NCBI GenBank assembly: GCA_017526045.1
Contig: JAFXRX010000287.1
Span: forward strand, 1-6,832
DNA length: 6,832 nt
Reading direction: 5' to 3'
DNA from: Opitutales bacterium
GTDB lineage: Bacteria > Verrucomicrobiota > Verrucomicrobiia > Opitutales > Intestinicryptomonadaceae
Positions 1-5,659 of the stretch are shown piece after piece (position 1 is the stretch's first letter; every line of letters begins with the position of its first letter). A program made the position numbers and the translations under genes. A model generated the notes under the pieces. The model did not search any database, was not told where the DNA came from, and worked only from the letters and a program-made list of their open reading frames with translations.

Positions 1-427
1 GGCGCAAAGAGGCTAAAGCCAGGCCTTTTTGAGTCGCCGAAAGCGGGCTTCTCAAACCGCGGACGGCTCTTCGGGGGCAAAACTCCCGAAAAAAACCTTC
101 GGGCGCGAAACCACTGCGCGCCCAAAGAGCATTTGGGCGGGCCTTTTCTTTCGCAGTGCATTGCATGGCGGTTTTTGCCGCAGCCGAAAAAGCAAGCTTT
201 TCGACTGTCCGAAGGCTCGGCGCAAAAAGCGCGGTCTTATCGAGTCTGCGGCGGGCAAAAAACGCCCTCCGCTTTCGGGAAAGCAGAAGTGTTCGGAATT
301 TTTTTTGCAGGCGTCTGCGCCTAAAAAACGTTTCCGAAAATAGACAAAAAACGCCGAAAATTTTTGTTTTTCGCAAAAAGAAATCCAAAAAATTTTCGCT
401 CTAAAACACAAAAACACAAAAAAAGAA
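1..427. other. Gene-free, hairpin-rich region upstream of rplM
   Basis: No convincing gene is visible. All three + frames, and one long - frame, stay open for much of the first 320 bases, but the translations are basic, low-complexity and unlike any family I know, so the openness looks compositional. Bases 1-325 are GC-rich with short inverted repeats: 101-107 with 117-123, 119-126 with 132-139 (mutually exclusive with the previous pair), 248-256 with 264-272 (one mismatch, A-rich loop) and 309-313 with 318-322. None is followed by a T-run that would make it a convincing terminator. From about 325 the sequence becomes AT-rich. I could not match it to tmRNA, RNase P RNA, SRP RNA or a tRNA. It may hold an unrecognised RNA or be a spacer after a gene left of the window. 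Confidence 0.5.
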
Positions 428-455
428 TTGACGAAAGGCGAAAAAGGGGTAGTTT
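428..455 (+). promoter_or_regulatory. Possible promoter of rplM-rpsI
   Basis: TTGACG at 428-433 matches the sigma-70 -35 consensus at five of six positions. TAGTTT at 450-455, 16 bp downstream, is a weak -10 (three of six). The same TTGACGAAA string forms the -35 of the HU gene promoter in this window, which supports the -35 call. Transcription would start near 461 and leave a very short, SD-less leader. The weak -10 keeps confidence low, and this reading conflicts with a transcribed hairpin at 440-466. Confidence 0.35.
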
Positions 456-466
456 TCCTCTTTTTC
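440..466 (+). promoter_or_regulatory. 10-bp hairpin just upstream of the rplM start
   Basis: Bases 440-449 (GAAAAAGGGG) pair with 457-466 (CCTCTTTTTC) over ten positions, one a G-U wobble, with a 7-nt loop. TTTT and then the rplM start codon follow eight bases later. The AGGGG stretch is the only purine-rich run near the start and would be locked in the stem. If transcribed, this could be a regulatory leader element, since L13 is reported to regulate its own operon in E. coli. If the promoter called at 428-455 is right, the hairpin would be mostly outside the RNA. Confidence 0.35.
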
Positions 467-474
467 TTTTAACA

Positions 475-906
475 ATGAAAACAACAGTAGCAAAAGTAGC
501 CAAGAAGGAAGACCAACAGTGGTACGTAGTCGACGCAAACGACCTCGTGCTTGGTCGCCTTGCAGTAAAAATTGCGAACGTACTGCGCGGTCGCTATAAG
601 CCAACATACACTCCCCACGTAGACTGCGGAGACCATGTTATCGTAATCAACGCGGAAAAAATCCGCGTAACGGGCAAGAAGGAAACCGACAAGGAATATA
701 TGTTCTACACGGGCTATGTCGGCGGCGAAAAATACGTAAGCCTCGCGGAATTCCGCAAGCGCAGACCCGAATTTATCATCGAAAACGCGGTTCGCGGCAT
801 GATGCCCAAGAACAAGCTCGCAAGCCAGATGCTCAAAAAGCTCCACGTCTACGCAGGCTCGGAGCATCCGCACTCCGCGCAGCAGCCCAAACCGTTCAAC
901 TTCTAA
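475..906 (+). CDS. rplM: 50S ribosomal protein L13
   Basis: L13 is an early-assembling protein of the large ribosomal subunit that binds 23S rRNA. The 143-residue product has the family length. It shows the N-terminal WYVVDANDLVLGRLA block (residues 16-30), the conserved VINAEKIRVTGKK segment (57-69) and the signature AVRGMMPKNKL (105-115), followed by LHVYAG and HPHSAQQP near the C-terminus. The start at 475 is chosen because homology begins there; upstream in-frame residues are lysine/arginine-rich and translate an AT-rich leader. There is no SD sequence directly before the ATG. The first codons are A-rich (ACA, GTA, GCA, AAA), which keeps the start unstructured. rpsI follows after 14 nt, the classic L13-S9 operon pairing. 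Confidence 0.98.
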   Translation: MKTTVAKVAKKEDQQWYVVDANDLVLGRLAVKIANVLRGRYKPTYTPHVDCGDHVIVINAEKIRVTGKKETDKEYMFYTGYVGGEKYVSLAEFRKRRPEFIIENAVRGMMPKNKLASQMLKKLHVYAGSEHPHSAQQPKPFNF

Positions 907-920
907 TTTAGGTAAACACA

Positions 921-1316
921 ATGAGCGAAAAACAAGTATTTGTATCCGTAGGGCGCCGCAAGACGGCAGTCGCCCGCGTAAACCTCAAAAACGGCTCGGG
1001 CAAATTGACCGTAAACGGCAAGCCCCTTGATAAATATTGCTTTACAGACGCCCTCGTTTTGGAAGCCACACGCCCCTTGGCGGCGACAGGCTTGCAGACT
1101 TCGGTCGACGCCGACATCAAGGTAAACGGCGGCGGCGCGAACGGCCAGGCGGGCGCAATCAGCCACGGCTTGGCCCGCGCCCTCGAAAAGATGGACGCAA
1201 ATCTCAGGGCAGTTCTGAAGAAGGCGGGCTTGCTGACACGCGACGGCCGCGCAAAAGAACGCAAAAAGTCCGGCCAGCCGGGCGCGCGCAAACGCTTCCA
1301 GTTCTCCAAGCGTTAA
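921..1316 (+). CDS. rpsI: 30S ribosomal protein S9
   Basis: S9 belongs to the head of the small ribosomal subunit, and its C-terminal tail reaches the P-site tRNA. The 131-residue product has the family length. It carries GRRKTAVARV (residues 11-20), the glycine-rich GGGANGQAGAISHGLARAL block (70-88), LLTRDGRAKERKK (104-116) and the invariant C-terminal QFSKR tail. The basic linker before the tail (SGQPGARKRF) differs slightly from the usual form but keeps its charge. It lies 14 nt after rplM, so the two are almost certainly co-transcribed. A weak AGGT lies about seven bases before the ATG. A strong intrinsic terminator follows 28 bases after the stop codon. Confidence 0.98.
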   Translation: MSEKQVFVSVGRRKTAVARVNLKNGSGKLTVNGKPLDKYCFTDALVLEATRPLAATGLQTSVDADIKVNGGGANGQAGAISHGLARALEKMDANLRAVLKKAGLLTRDGRAKERKKSGQPGARKRFQFSKR

Positions 1317-1340
1317 TCCGCATCGCATTTTATTCAAAAC

Positions 1341-1371
1341 AAAAGACGCCGATTTTCGGCGTCTTTTTTTT
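1341..1371 (+). terminator. Intrinsic terminator of rplM-rpsI
   Basis: A perfect 8-bp stem, GACGCCGA (1345-1352) with TCGGCGTC (1356-1363), has a TTT loop and is followed by eight T residues (1364-1371). A run of A precedes it, so the stem can extend by A-T pairs. It ends the L13-S9 operon before the convergent obg gene. Confidence 0.93.
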
Positions 1372-1399
1372 GCGGAAATTAAAGCGCGGGCTTTTGCGA

Positions 1400-1439
1400 A
1401 AACAAAAAGCGCGGCATAAAAAATTTTTTTAAGCCGCGC
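1400..1439 (-). terminator. Probable intrinsic terminator of obg
   Basis: Read on the - strand, GCGCGGC (1439-1433) pairs with GCCGCGC (1415-1409). An inner A-run/T-run pairing (1431-1417) makes one long hairpin with a single internal A-A mismatch. CTTTTTGTTTT follows on the - strand. It lies about 30 bases past the obg stop codon. The T-tract is interrupted, so it may be less efficient than the facing rpsI terminator. Confidence 0.65.
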
Positions 1440-1467
1440 CGCAAAAGTTTTTGCCGGAGAAAAATTC

Positions 1468-2493
1468 TCAGTCGAAGCTGAATTGCCGCGCAGAGCCGCC
1501 CGCGGACTTGCATACGGAATATATCTTGCCTTTAAGCTCCCCTATTCCCTCCTCTGAAAGGCATGAAATCGGCAGCACCTCGACTTGCGGATATTTCTTG
1601 CAAAACCTTTTGAGGTTCTCGGCGGCGGCGGGCTCGTCCATTTTGTTTGCCGCCACAACAACCGGCTTTTCGAGCATCTTTTTGTCGTACAAAGAAAGCT
1701 CCTTTACAAGAGTCGCGTAGTCGTCCTCGGGCTTTCTGCCGTCCTCGCCCGCCATGTCGAGCATTATAAGAAGCATTTTGCACCTTTCGATGTGGCGCAA
1801 AAATTTCAGCCCCAAGCCCCTGTTTTCCGACGCGCCGTCGATTATCCCCGGGATGTCGGCAAGGATGAGGCGGTCGTACGTTTCGGGATATTCGATTATG
1901 CCGACATTCACCTGCAAAGTGGTGAACGGATACGCGCCGACTTTCGGGCGGCCGAACGTTATCAAATTCATCAAAGAAGATTTGCCCGCGTTTGGAAATC
2001 CCACCAAACCCGCGTCGGCTATCGTTTTCAGGACGAGGTTGAAGACGCCCTGCTCTCCCTCCGTCCCCTCTGTGAACTGGCGGGGCGCGCGGTTTGTGGA
2101 GCTTTTAAAATGCGTGTTGCCCAAGCCTCCCTTGCCGCCGCGCAAAATCAAGACGCGCTCGCCGTGCTTCAAGAGCTCAGCCGCGGCCATTCCTGTTTCT
2201 GCGTTTATCAAAATCGTGCCGGGGGGCAGATGCACGTCGACGTCCGCGCCGTTTGCGCCCGTCTTGTTGCGCCCCAAGCCCTTGCCGCCGTTTTTCGCCT
2301 GGATTTGCGGCGTGAAGCGGTAGGCTTCGAGGTCTGTCAAATTCTCGTCGCAAAGCGCGTAAACAGAGCCGCCGTTGCCGCCGTCGCCGCCGTCGGGCCC
2401 GCCGAACGGAATAAATTTTTCGCGCCTGAAACTCGCCGAGCCGTTGCCGCCGTCTCCCGCCTTCATGCTAATTTGGGCTTCGTCTATAAACAT
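1468..2493 (-). CDS. obg: GTPase Obg (ribosome assembly GTPase)
   Basis: Obg/CgtA is an essential P-loop GTPase that binds the 50S subunit during its maturation and links growth state to ribosome assembly. The start at 2493 gives the family's normal N-terminus, MFIDEAQISMKAGDGGNG, and a 341-residue protein; a start 19 codons upstream is in frame but adds non-homologous sequence. Residues 1-158 form the glycine-rich Obg fold (GGPDGGDGGNGG at 31-42, RGGKGGLGN at 118-126). The G domain shows G1 GFPNAGKSS (165-173), the G2 threonines in YPFTTL (188-193), G3 DIPG (213-216), G4 NKMD (283-286) and G5-like ISCLSEEG (309-316). The protein stops soon after the G domain, so the C-terminal OCT domain of some Obg proteins is absent; this short form is common. 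No SD sequence precedes the start. It is transcribed towards rpsI and divergently from miaA. Confidence 0.97.
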   Translation of the reverse strand: MFIDEAQISMKAGDGGNGSASFRREKFIPFGGPDGGDGGNGGSVYALCDENLTDLEAYRFTPQIQAKNGGKGLGRNKTGANGADVDVHLPPGTILINAETGMAAAELLKHGERVLILRGGKGGLGNTHFKSSTNRAPRQFTEGTEGEQGVFNLVLKTIADAGLVGFPNAGKSSLMNLITFGRPKVGAYPFTTLQVNVGIIEYPETYDRLILADIPGIIDGASENRGLGLKFLRHIERCKMLLIMLDMAGEDGRKPEDDYATLVKELSLYDKKMLEKPVVVAANKMDEPAAAENLKRFCKKYPQVEVLPISCLSEEGIGELKGKIYSVCKSAGGSARQFSFD

Positions 2494-2656
2494 AGAAAAC
2501 AGACTGAATTTGCGTAAAAACTTTTCAAGCAAATTATTTTGCCCAGCCAAAATTTTGCGGTAACAGAAACGGCGGCGGCAAAAAAATTTTCTCGCCTAAA
2601 AAAATTTTTCGGGCAAAGTTTTCAGGGTAAAAATTAAAAAATTTTTCGCGCGAAAA
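2494..2656. other. Divergent obg/miaA spacer rich in A/T tracts
   Basis: This 163-bp spacer must contain the start signals of both obg (-) and miaA (+). No good sigma-70 promoter stands out on either strand. It contains several A-run/T-run dyads (about 2581-2590, 2598-2609 and 2636-2646), typical of bent DNA, and ends in the palindrome that overlaps the miaA start. Confidence 0.5.
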
Positions 2657-2658
2657 AT
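2641..2658. repeat. 18-bp perfect palindrome overlapping the miaA start codon
   Basis: ATTTTTCGCGCGAAAAAT reads identically on both strands. Its last two bases are the A and T of the miaA ATG at 2657. As RNA it could form a 7-bp stem with a GCGC loop that includes part of the start codon. As DNA it could be a dimeric-protein site. Both roles are inference. Confidence 0.7.
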
Positions 2659-3514
2659 GGACGAGGTGATAATCATAAGCGGCCCGACCGCGGCGGGCAA
2701 AACGGCGAAGGCAATCGAGCTTGCTCTCGAGCTCGGCGCCGAAATCATTTCGTGCGACAGCGTCCAGGTTTACAAACACATGGACATCGGATCGGCAAAA
2801 CCCTCGCAAAAAGAGCTCGCGCAAGTCCCCCACCACCTGATTGACGTCTGCCCGCCCTCGCGGCAGTTCAGCGTCGGCGAGTATGTCGAGCTCTCAAAAA
2901 TAGCCCTTGAAAAAATCCGCAAAAACAAGCATCGCGCAATCGTCGCGGGCGGCAGCGGCTTTTATTTGAAGGCTTGGTTCTCTCCCGTCTGCGACGAAAT
3001 TGAAATCCCGAAACCGGTCAAGGACGAATGCGAGGCTCTGCAAAAAATCGGCGGCGCGGACGCCCTCAAAGAAAAACTGCTTTCCCTCGACCCCTGCGCC
3101 GCGGAAATTATCGACATTCAAAATCCGCGCAGAATACGCCCCGCGCTCGAAAGAGTTTTGGCCACTTCAAAAACGCTGAAAGAGCTGCGCAAAAATTTTG
3201 AAAGCCTGCCCTGCCCGCTGGGCGGCTTCCCCAAAAAATACATCAATATAGACCTGCCCGACGCCGAGCTTTTTTGCAGGGCGAAACTGCGCGCGCAAAA
3301 AATGGTCGAGGGCGGGCTGATTGAAGAGACAAAAAAACTGCTCTTGCTCGGCATTGAAAAAAACCCGTCGGCATGCAATGCAATCGGCTACCGCGAGACT
3401 ATTGCAGCCATCAAGAAAAACGATTTTTCGACGCTTGCCGAAGACATATTTTTATCGACAAAACATCTCATAAAAAAGCAGCGCAAATTTCTGAAAACGC
3501 AAATAAGCTTTTAG
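2657..3514 (+). CDS. miaA: tRNA dimethylallyltransferase MiaA
   Basis: MiaA transfers the dimethylallyl group of DMAPP to N6 of A37 in tRNAs that read codons starting with U, which improves reading accuracy. The 285-residue product shows the P-loop GPTAAGKT (residues 9-16), SCDSVQVY with the catalytic-type Asp (32-39), VPHHLIDV (57-64), AGGSGFY (97-103, usually GGTGLY), NPRRIRPALE (156-165) and AIGYRE (242-247). The C-terminal helix STKHLIKKQRKFLKTQ corresponds to the basic tail of the family. It is slightly shorter than the usual 300 or so residues but appears complete. The start is set by homology: the P-loop sits at the expected distance from Met1. There is no SD sequence, and the start codon lies at the edge of a palindrome. 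Its stop codon overlaps the stop of a convergent unknown gene by 4 nt. Confidence 0.96.
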   Translation: MDEVIIISGPTAAGKTAKAIELALELGAEIISCDSVQVYKHMDIGSAKPSQKELAQVPHHLIDVCPPSRQFSVGEYVELSKIALEKIRKNKHRAIVAGGSGFYLKAWFSPVCDEIEIPKPVKDECEALQKIGGADALKEKLLSLDPCAAEIIDIQNPRRIRPALERVLATSKTLKELRKNFESLPCPLGGFPKKYINIDLPDAELFCRAKLRAQKMVEGGLIEETKKLLLLGIEKNPSACNAIGYRETIAAIKKNDFSTLAEDIFLSTKHLIKKQRKFLKTQISF

Positions 3515-3969
3515 GCGAGTTTTATATCCGCGCCCTTCAAAACGCCCGTGCGCAAAAATTCGGCGAATTCGAACTGGGTCGCCTCTATCTCGCGCGTTGA
3601 AACTTCGCCGCGGTCGAATGTGTCGAGCGCGAATTTGACAGTGCCGTCGGCGACGGCTTTTATTTTTTTGCCGCTTGCGTCCTCCTCTTGGATTATCGAA
3701 GAGGGAGTAGCCTGCAGCACGCGCGCGCAGTATTTTATTTTGTTTTTAGCCTCGCCCCATTCGAGATTGTAGGCGGCTGCGCTGTCGTAAAAAATGTCGC
3801 CCGTTTCAAAGCAAAAGCAAGTGCCCCTTGTTGCGCCCTTCAAAGTGAACGCCATGTCAAGCTGGCTCATGAAAGCGTCGGAAAGCTTGAAAAACCACGA
3901 CTTGGCGTATCCGCCCTCGAAAAATTTTTCGACGCCGCCCTCGACCGGTTTTCTCGCCGCGCTTCTCAT
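3511..3969 (-). CDS. Hypothetical protein, family not recognised
   Basis: I do not recognise this 152-residue product. It has no signal peptide, no membrane segment and no obvious nucleotide- or metal-binding motif. It mixes acidic and basic residues as in a soluble cytoplasmic protein. Three cysteines are present (51, 53 and 81), the first two as CFC in a stretch reading TRGTCFCFETGDIFYD. Charged segments such as QEEDASGKKIKAVADG (94-109) suggest an exposed loop. The codon use, rich in GCG, GGC and AAA, matches the neighbours, so it is probably a real resident gene. The start at 3969 is the longest ATG option. Met34 (3870) is an alternative and would leave 119 residues. No SD sequence is present, and the mdh terminator ends only 7 nt upstream. 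The 3' end overlaps miaA by 4 nt on the other strand. Confidence 0.7.
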   Translation of the reverse strand: MRSAARKPVEGGVEKFFEGGYAKSWFFKLSDAFMSQLDMAFTLKGATRGTCFCFETGDIFYDSAAAYNLEWGEAKNKIKYCARVLQATPSSIIQEEDASGKKIKAVADGTVKFALDTFDRGEVSTREIEATQFEFAEFLRTGVLKGADIKLA

Positions 3970-3976
3970 ATCCCAT

Positions 3977-4008
3977 AAAAAAGGGGCGGCGGAAAAACCG
4001 CGCGCCCC
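3977..4008 (-). terminator. Intrinsic terminator of mdh
   Basis: Read on the - strand, GGGGCGCGCGG (4008-3998) pairs with CCGCCGCCCC (3992-3983). The stem has ten pairs with one bulged C and a TTTTT loop, and six T residues follow (3982-3977). It lies 17 bases past the mdh stop codon and immediately before the start of the downstream hypothetical gene. Confidence 0.85.
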
Positions 4009-4025
4009 GAAATTCCATTCGCGGA

Positions 4026-5015
4026 TTAAAGACCCAAAATTTCCTTTGCGGCCGCGCTTTCGTCGACCAATTCCTTGTTGGAGGCGTCGATTTTCGCGCG
4101 GGAGAATTCGTTGATTTCAAGGCCTTCGACAACATGCCAGGTTTTGCCGTCTTCGGTGCGGACCGGCAAAGAGGTGATGATGCCCTTTGGCGTGCCGTAT
4201 TCGCCGTTTGAGCATACGCCGACGCTGAACCACTTGCCTTTCGGCGTGGGGGTCGAAAGCGCGCGCACTGTCGCGATTGCGGCGTTTGCAGCCGACGCCG
4301 CAGAGGAGGCGCCGCGGGCTTCGATTACCGCCGCGCCGCGCTTTTGGACTGTCGGGATGAAATTGTTTTCAAGCCAAGCCTTGTCGTTTATGGCTTCGGC
4401 GGCGGGCTTGCCGCAGATTTTTGCGTTGTATGCGTCGGGGTACTGCGTCGAGGAGTGGTTGCCCCAAATTACGACGTTTTCGACGTCGCGGCTCAATACG
4501 CCCGCCTTGTTTGCGAGCTGGTAGGCTGCGCGGTTCTGGTCGAGCATGGTCATGGCAAACCATCTGTCGGAAGGAATCGAAGGCGCGGACTGCTTTGCAA
4601 TCCAGCAATTCGTGTTGCAGGGGTTGCCGACTACGAAAACGCGCACGTCTTTTGCGGCATACTGCTCTATCGCCTTGCCCTGTCCTGTGAAAATGCCGCC
4701 GTTAATTTTGAGCAAATCCGCGCGCTCCATTCCCGCCTTGCGCGGCATGGAACCCACAAGTATCGCCCAGTTTACGTCCTTAAAGCCTTCCGCAAGATCG
4801 CATGTGCACACGATTTTTTCAAGCAGCGGGAAGGCGCAGTCGTCGAGCTCCATTTTTACGCCTTCGAGCTTGCCCATCGCGGGGGCAATGTCGATCATGT
4901 TGAGTTCGACAGGCTGGTCCGCGCCGAACAAATCGCCGTTTGCGATGCGGAACACCATAGAATAGCCAATATTTCCGGCTGCGCCGGTAACTGCAACTTT
5001 TATCGCTTTTTTCAT
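4026..5015 (-). CDS. mdh: Malate dehydrogenase (NAD-type, type 2 family)
   Basis: This enzyme interconverts malate and oxaloacetate with NAD(H) in the cytoplasm, as part of the TCA cycle or its reductive branch. The 329-residue product fits the type 2 malate dehydrogenase family. It has the Rossmann dinucleotide motif VTGAAGNIGY (9-18) and IDIAPAMGKLEGVKMELDDC (41-60), with an acidic residue at the end of the second strand as expected for NAD. Substrate arginines lie in SMPRKAGMERADLL (Arg92, Arg98), followed by VVGNPCNTN (128-136), LDQNRA (Asp159, Arg162) and the catalytic histidine His187 in WGNHSSTQYPD. These catalytic residues are all present. It has the best ribosome binding site in the window, AAGGA at 5027-5023, seven bases from the ATG. 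A strong hairpin terminator follows. It is divergent from the HU gene. Confidence 0.97.
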   Translation of the reverse strand: MKKAIKVAVTGAAGNIGYSMVFRIANGDLFGADQPVELNMIDIAPAMGKLEGVKMELDDCAFPLLEKIVCTCDLAEGFKDVNWAILVGSMPRKAGMERADLLKINGGIFTGQGKAIEQYAAKDVRVFVVGNPCNTNCWIAKQSAPSIPSDRWFAMTMLDQNRAAYQLANKAGVLSRDVENVVIWGNHSSTQYPDAYNAKICGKPAAEAINDKAWLENNFIPTVQKRGAAVIEARGASSAASAANAAIATVRALSTPTPKGKWFSVGVCSNGEYGTPKGIITSLPVRTEDGKTWHVVEGLEINEFSRAKIDASNKELVDESAAAKEILGL

Positions 5016-5255
5016 AATGAATTCCTTAAAAAAAATTTATTGGGCAAAGTCTATACATTCCAAATTATTTTGCAAAGCAAATTTTAAAAAACTGTAAAAC
5101 TTGGAAAAATCCGCTCCCTCAAACGTTTCCCGCGCATTATTTTTTTATTTTTTTTGAATTTTCAAGTTGACGAAACAAAAAATATATCCTCTAATTGCTT
5201 ATGTTTTAAGCGGATTTTACTCCAATTAACAAAAACAACAAACCAAAAACAAAAT
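5016..5255. other. Divergent mdh/HU spacer with A/T-rich tracts
   Basis: The 240-bp spacer holds the mdh ribosome binding site (5023-5027, - strand) and the HU promoter (5167-5195, + strand). T-rich tracts at 5138-5158 lie just upstream of that promoter. A small inverted repeat, TTTGC-AAA-GCAAA, lies at 5069-5081. I found no convincing mdh promoter; TATAGA on the - strand near 5054-5049 is a weak -10 candidate without a good -35. Confidence 0.55.
5167..5195 (+). promoter_or_regulatory. Sigma-70-type promoter of the HU gene
   Basis: TTGACG (5167-5172) and TCTAAT (5190-5195) each match consensus at five of six positions and are separated by the ideal 17 bp. T/A-rich tracts at about 5140-5162 sit where an UP element would bind the RNA polymerase alpha subunits. 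Transcription would begin near 5202, giving a leader of about 54 nt that is rich in A and C and has no SD sequence. This fits a strongly expressed nucleoid protein. Confidence 0.75.
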
Positions 5256-5528
5256 ATGAATAAAGCAGACCTCATCGCAAAAGTACAAGAAATCCTCGGC
5301 GCGGAAGCCACAAAGGCTTGCGCTGAAAGAGCGCTCAACGCGGTTCTTGAAGCCATCCAGTTTGGCGTAAAGAAAGAAAAGAAAGTACAGCTCATCGGCT
5401 TCGGCACTTTCTCCGTTGTTGACCGCAAGGCTCGTACAGGCATCAACCCCAAGACCAAGGAAAAGATTAAGATCAAGGCTTCCAAGGCTGTAAAGTTCAA
5501 GGCAAGCCCGGCTTTCAAGGCCAAGTAA
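5256..5528 (+). CDS. hup: HU-family DNA-binding protein
   Basis: HU is a small dimeric nucleoid protein that bends and compacts DNA with little sequence preference. The 90-residue product has the family length and begins MNKADLIAKV, as HU proteins do. The helical dimerisation half spans residues 3-45. GFGTFSVVDRKARTGINP (48-65) is the HU/IHF signature leading into the beta arm, and Pro65 in INPKT is the residue that intercalates into DNA. The arm and C-terminus are lysine-rich (KTKEKIKIKASKAVKFKASPAFKAK). Codon choice (AAG, GCT, ATC, CTC) leans towards preferred codons, in keeping with high expression. The start is fixed by homology and preceded by an A/C-rich leader without SD. It is a single-gene unit with its own promoter and terminator. 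HU and IHF subunits are hard to separate by eye; the arm sequence favours HU. Confidence 0.95.
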   Translation: MNKADLIAKVQEILGAEATKACAERALNAVLEAIQFGVKKEKKVQLIGFGTFSVVDRKARTGINPKTKEKIKIKASKAVKFKASPAFKAK

Positions 5529-5534
5529 GCTTTT

Positions 5535-5548
5535 GCGGGACAACCCGC
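5535..5548 (+). other. Small hairpin just after the HU gene
   Basis: GCGGG (5535-5539) and CCCGC (5544-5548) form a perfect 5-bp stem with an ACAA loop, seven bases after the HU stop codon and upstream of the terminator. It has no T-run of its own. It may protect the 3' end of the mRNA, or be chance. Confidence 0.4.
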
Positions 5549-5564
5549 ATTGATTAAAATCTCA

Positions 5565-5594
5565 AAACGGCACTCTTTTCAGAGTGCCTTTTTT
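5565..5594 (+). terminator. Intrinsic terminator of the HU gene
   Basis: A perfect 8-bp stem, GGCACTCT (5569-5576) with AGAGTGCC (5581-5588), has a TTTC loop and is followed by six T residues (5589-5594). It starts about 40 bases past the HU stop codon. Confidence 0.93.
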
Positions 5595-5623
5595 GTCGGC
5601 GCATTTTTTTGAAATTTTTTTAG

Positions 5624-5639
5624 GCGAAAAATTTTTCGC
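5624..5639. repeat. 16-bp perfect palindrome GCGAAAAATTTTTCGC
   Basis: This perfect dyad lies in the spacer before the lipoprotein gene. The same core, CGAAAAATTTTTCG, occurs at 3917-3932 inside the hypothetical gene, and the inverted arrangement at 2641-2658. No T-run long enough for a terminator follows. It may be a curved-DNA or protein-binding element. Confidence 0.6.
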
Positions 5640-5659
5640 GCAAAAAAAACGCGCGCGGC

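Noticed and set aside
101..139. Attenuator or riboswitch call for the two alternative hairpins
   Set aside because: No T-run follows either stem, no known riboswitch core is visible and the region lies over 300 bases from rplM. It is kept only as a finding.
1..324. Open + frame from the left edge to a stop at 322-324, plus overlapping open frames at 29-343 and 156-404
   Set aside because: All three frames are open at once and the translations are basic, low-complexity and without family motifs. Stops are rare here because of base composition.
52..417. 121-codon - strand frame opposite the rplM leader
   Set aside because: The product is Phe/Arg/Lys-rich because it reads A-runs on the opposite strand; it shows no motif and starts in an AT-rich spacer.
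469..921. 150-codon - strand frame opposite rplM
   Set aside because: It is antisense to a complete L13 gene and shows no independent support.
1585..2517. 310-codon + strand frame opposite obg
   Set aside because: It lies antisense to an unmistakable Obg GTPase with all its G motifs; the translation has no recognisable domain and is a by-product of obg codon bias.
3917..3932. Treating the TCGAAAAATTTTTCGA dyad as a separate regulatory site
   Set aside because: It lies inside a probable coding region (residues around VEKFFEGG), so lysine/phenylalanine codons can explain it. It is mentioned only as part of the repeat pattern.
4344..5087. 247-codon + strand frame opposite mdh
   Set aside because: It is a mirror frame of malate dehydrogenase, whose catalytic residues are intact on the other strand.
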